Source of the DNA: Bacteroides sp. | GTDB lineage: Bacteria; Bacteroidota; Bacteroidia; Bacteroidales; Bacteroidaceae | Assembly: GCA_019412865.1 (NCBI GenBank) | Contig: DXOJ01000530.1 | Coordinates: 1 to 6,948 of the forward strand | Length of the DNA: 6,948 bases | Reading direction: 5' to 3' | Part shown: in pieces, positions 5,787 to 6,948 of the stretch | Layout: each line of letters starts with the position of its first letter | How positions within the stretch are numbered: position 1 is the first letter of the stretch | Position numbers and translations under genes: made by a program | Notes under the pieces: model-generated | The model's database searches: none | What the model was told of the DNA's origin: nothing | Seen by the model: only the letters and a program-made list of their open reading frames with translations

Positions 5787-5826
5787 CAGCAATCTACAAG
5801 GACAGCAATACAGCAATCTACAGTTC
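5787..5826. repeat. Direct repeats GCAATCTACA, with a third copy at 6827
   Basis: CAGCAATCTACA occurs at 5787-5798 and 5811-5822. The second copy is extended to GCAATCTACAGTTC (5813-5826), which recurs exactly at 6827-6840 on the far side of yfcE. The 9-mer GGACAGCAA is also shared (5800-5808 and 6868-6876). The two flanks of yfcE thus share short blocks, suggesting a duplicated binding region or an insertion of the yfcE segment. Confidence 0.6.
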
Positions 5827-5845
5827 AGGGAACCTGTCTTTTTTT
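5820..5845 (+). terminator. Terminator-like hairpin ahead of yfcE
   Basis: ACAG-TTC (5820-5826) pairs with GAA-C-CTGT (5830-5837; one bulged C) around loop AGG, followed by seven T residues (5839-5845). No plus-strand gene lies upstream in the window, so it may shield yfcE from read-through or be a remnant. The stem is modest. Confidence 0.4.
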
Positions 5846-5861
5846 CTCATCGTTTCCCCGG

Positions 5862-5893
5862 TTAGGGAGATTAGATAATTATGCTTATTTTTG
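5862..5893 (+). promoter_or_regulatory. Bacteroides-type promoter for yfcE
   Basis: TATTTTTG at 5886-5893 matches the Bacteroides -7 consensus TAnnTTTG exactly. TTAG at 5862-5865 lies 20 bases upstream and is one base from the -33 TTTG element. Transcription would begin near 5900, about 25-30 bases before the yfcE start. Confidence 0.6.
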
Positions 5894-5926
5894 TGCATTG
5901 AAAACTTAACCCGTAACGAATAGATT

Positions 5927-6469
5927 ATGATGAAATACCTGATTGTGTCCGACATACATGGCTCGTTACCGGCACTGGAACAAGTGCTGGCATTTTACAG
6001 GGAGCAGCAATGCGGAATGCTTTGTATTTTGGGAGATATCCTGAATTATGGTCCCCGGAACGGGATACCTCAAGGACTTGACCCGAAAGGGATCGCAGAA
6101 CGTCTCAATGCGATGGCCGGTGAGATTGTCGCCATCCGTGGAAACTGTGATTCGGAGGTGGACCAGATGCTGCTGGACTTTCCCATCCTGTCCGATTACA
6201 CCCTGTTGGTGGATAATGGAAAACGTTTCTTTCTCACCCACGGACATATCTACAATGAGGACAGACTGCCGAAGGGAAGGTTCGATTGTCTTTTTTATGG
6301 TCACACCCACCGGTGGAAACTTGAACGGACTGAGCATACAGCGGTCTGCAATACCGGCTCCATCACTTTCCCGAAGGACGGGAACATGCCAACATTCGCT
6401 ATTTACTGTGACGGTACGGTATCCGTTCACCGGCTGGACGGCAGCAGGCTCAAGGAACTTTCTCTCTGA
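5927..6469 (+). CDS. yfcE: YfcE-type metallophosphoesterase
   Basis: This 180-residue protein is a close, full-length relative of the E. coli phosphodiesterase YfcE, a calcineurin-like enzyme with a two-metal centre. All metal-site motifs are present: D-I-H-G (residues 9-12), G-D-I-L-N (36-40, then YGPRN), R-G-N-C-D (71-75), T-H-G-H (104-107) and G-H-T-H (125-128). E. coli YfcE cleaves model phosphodiesters and its natural substrate is not settled, so the role here is open. It is cytosolic, with no signal peptide. Two ATG codons open the frame (5927 and 5930); neither has a clear ribosome binding site, usual in Bacteroidetes. The gene stands alone and divergent from the amidoligase, with its own promoter. 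It looks intact and is probably cargo. Confidence 0.93.
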   Translation: MMKYLIVSDIHGSLPALEQVLAFYREQQCGMLCILGDILNYGPRNGIPQGLDPKGIAERLNAMAGEIVAIRGNCDSEVDQMLLDFPILSDYTLLVDNGKRFFLTHGHIYNEDRLPKGRFDCLFYGHTHRWKLERTEHTAVCNTGSITFPKDGNMPTFAIYCDGTVSVHRLDGSRLKELSL

Positions 6470-6850
6470 TGGGGAATGTATAATAACAGCCTATTATAAT
6501 TGTAGCCTTTTATAATTGCTTATCCATTATACAAATATAGCAATATCCAAAACGCCAATTATTCAGTTGTCACTGTGTAACATTCCAAGAGACTACAGAT
6601 ATAATAGTATTCGGATTATCCGATTATCAAAATATTCAGTTCTCTGAATATTCAATTATCACGAAAAAGAAGCCATCTGATGTGTCGGATAATCGTAGAA
6701 TGCTCTACTATTACAGGAAGCTACAGCCTATTCCGCCTCCGGAATATTGGTAAAAAACGCCAACTTTCCTGAAGAAGCAGACCGAAATCGGGAGAGGTTG
6801 CCATCGGGAGGGAGGCACCAGTCGGGGCAATCTACAGTTCTACTTAAAAA
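6470..6850. other. Gene-free AT-rich region with several palindromes
   Basis: I see no gene on either strand. The region holds three perfect short inverted repeats. TATAATA/TATTATA (6479-6498) just after the yfcE stop may serve as a weak 3' end. AATATTCAG/CTGAATATT (6631-6652) has a 4-base loop. TATTCCG/CGGAATA (6729-6746) also has a 4-base loop. The 8-mer TATAATTG occurs twice near 6493 and 6511. GATTATC-like words recur at 6614, 6621 and 6654. Together with the repeats at 6854-6940 this looks like a control or transfer-origin region and not decayed coding sequence. Confidence 0.55.
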
Positions 6851-6853
6851 CGT

Positions 6854-6940
6854 TGTCCCCGTAGAGGGGACAGCAAGTTGTGTTTTCGTTTAACGAAAAC
6901 AGGACGGTTTAACGGCATATTCCGCCGCCAAACCGTTCCT
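6854..6940. other. Candidate origin of transfer: three consecutive inverted repeats
   Basis: Three stem-loops follow one another. TGTCCCC/GGGGACA (6854-6872) has a 5-base loop. TGTTTTCGTT/AACGAAAACA (6881-6901) is a perfect 10-base palindrome around one T. A longer imperfect repeat at 6901-6940 has arms AGGA-CGGTTT-AA-CGGC and GCCG-CC-AAACCG-T-TCCT around a 7-base loop. In Bacteroidales elements the region upstream of traA leads into the mob genes and oriT, and oriT sites are built of such repeats next to a nick site. I see no relaxase gene in the window and cannot place the nick, so oriT is inferred from structure and position. A terminator or regulator site is the alternative. Confidence 0.45.
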
Positions 6941-6948
6941 CAGAATAT

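Overview
The window is part of an integrative conjugative element of the CTnDOT/Tra type found in Bacteroidales (Bacteroides, Parabacteroides, Prevotella and relatives). The call rests on an ordered, minus-strand set of transfer genes. These are a ParA-like TraA, a DUF3408 protein, a TraD-position membrane-anchored protein, TraE (DUF4134), TraF (DUF4133) and the N-terminal part of the TraG conjugation ATPase. A Bacteroides-type TAnnTTTG promoter on the other strand agrees with this host range.

Layout from right to left in the direction of tra transcription. 6470-6948 has no gene and ends in three consecutive inverted repeats that look like an origin of transfer or mobilisation control region. 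5927-6469 (+) encodes a YfcE-type metallophosphoesterase with its own promoter. 5644-4485 (-) holds a two-gene unit, an amidoligase and a 75-residue acidic protein whose start overlaps the amidoligase stop, closed by a strong intrinsic terminator. From 4234 down to the window edge runs the tra operon: traA, the DUF3408 gene, the TraD-position gene, a 400-base traD-traE gap, traE, traF and traG (cut by the window edge).

The most unusual feature is the traD-traE gap. It holds four tandem, diverged repeats on the coding strand. Each carries a micro-ORF of eight codons with the pattern M-x-x-[YF]-[YF]-D-S-G-stop (MRQYYDSG, MIDFFDSG, MRGFYDSG, MIGYYDSG). Differences inside the last five codons are only synonymous or Tyr/Phe swaps, which suggests that the peptide, not just the DNA, is conserved. 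Each can be read in frame from an upstream ATG or GTG to give a 17-19 residue peptide. After the array come two mutually exclusive hairpins and then traE. I know of no described system that matches this.

The tra operon is also damaged in three places. traA has a frameshift, apparently about 11 bases missing after codon 146. traE has an in-frame TGA in its signal peptide. traG has an in-frame TGA at codon 57, where the family has Trp. The DUF3408, TraD-position and TraF genes are intact. As written, the sequence describes an element that probably cannot transfer itself, unless the lesions are errors or are suppressed. The amidoligase unit and yfcE are intact and would be cargo.
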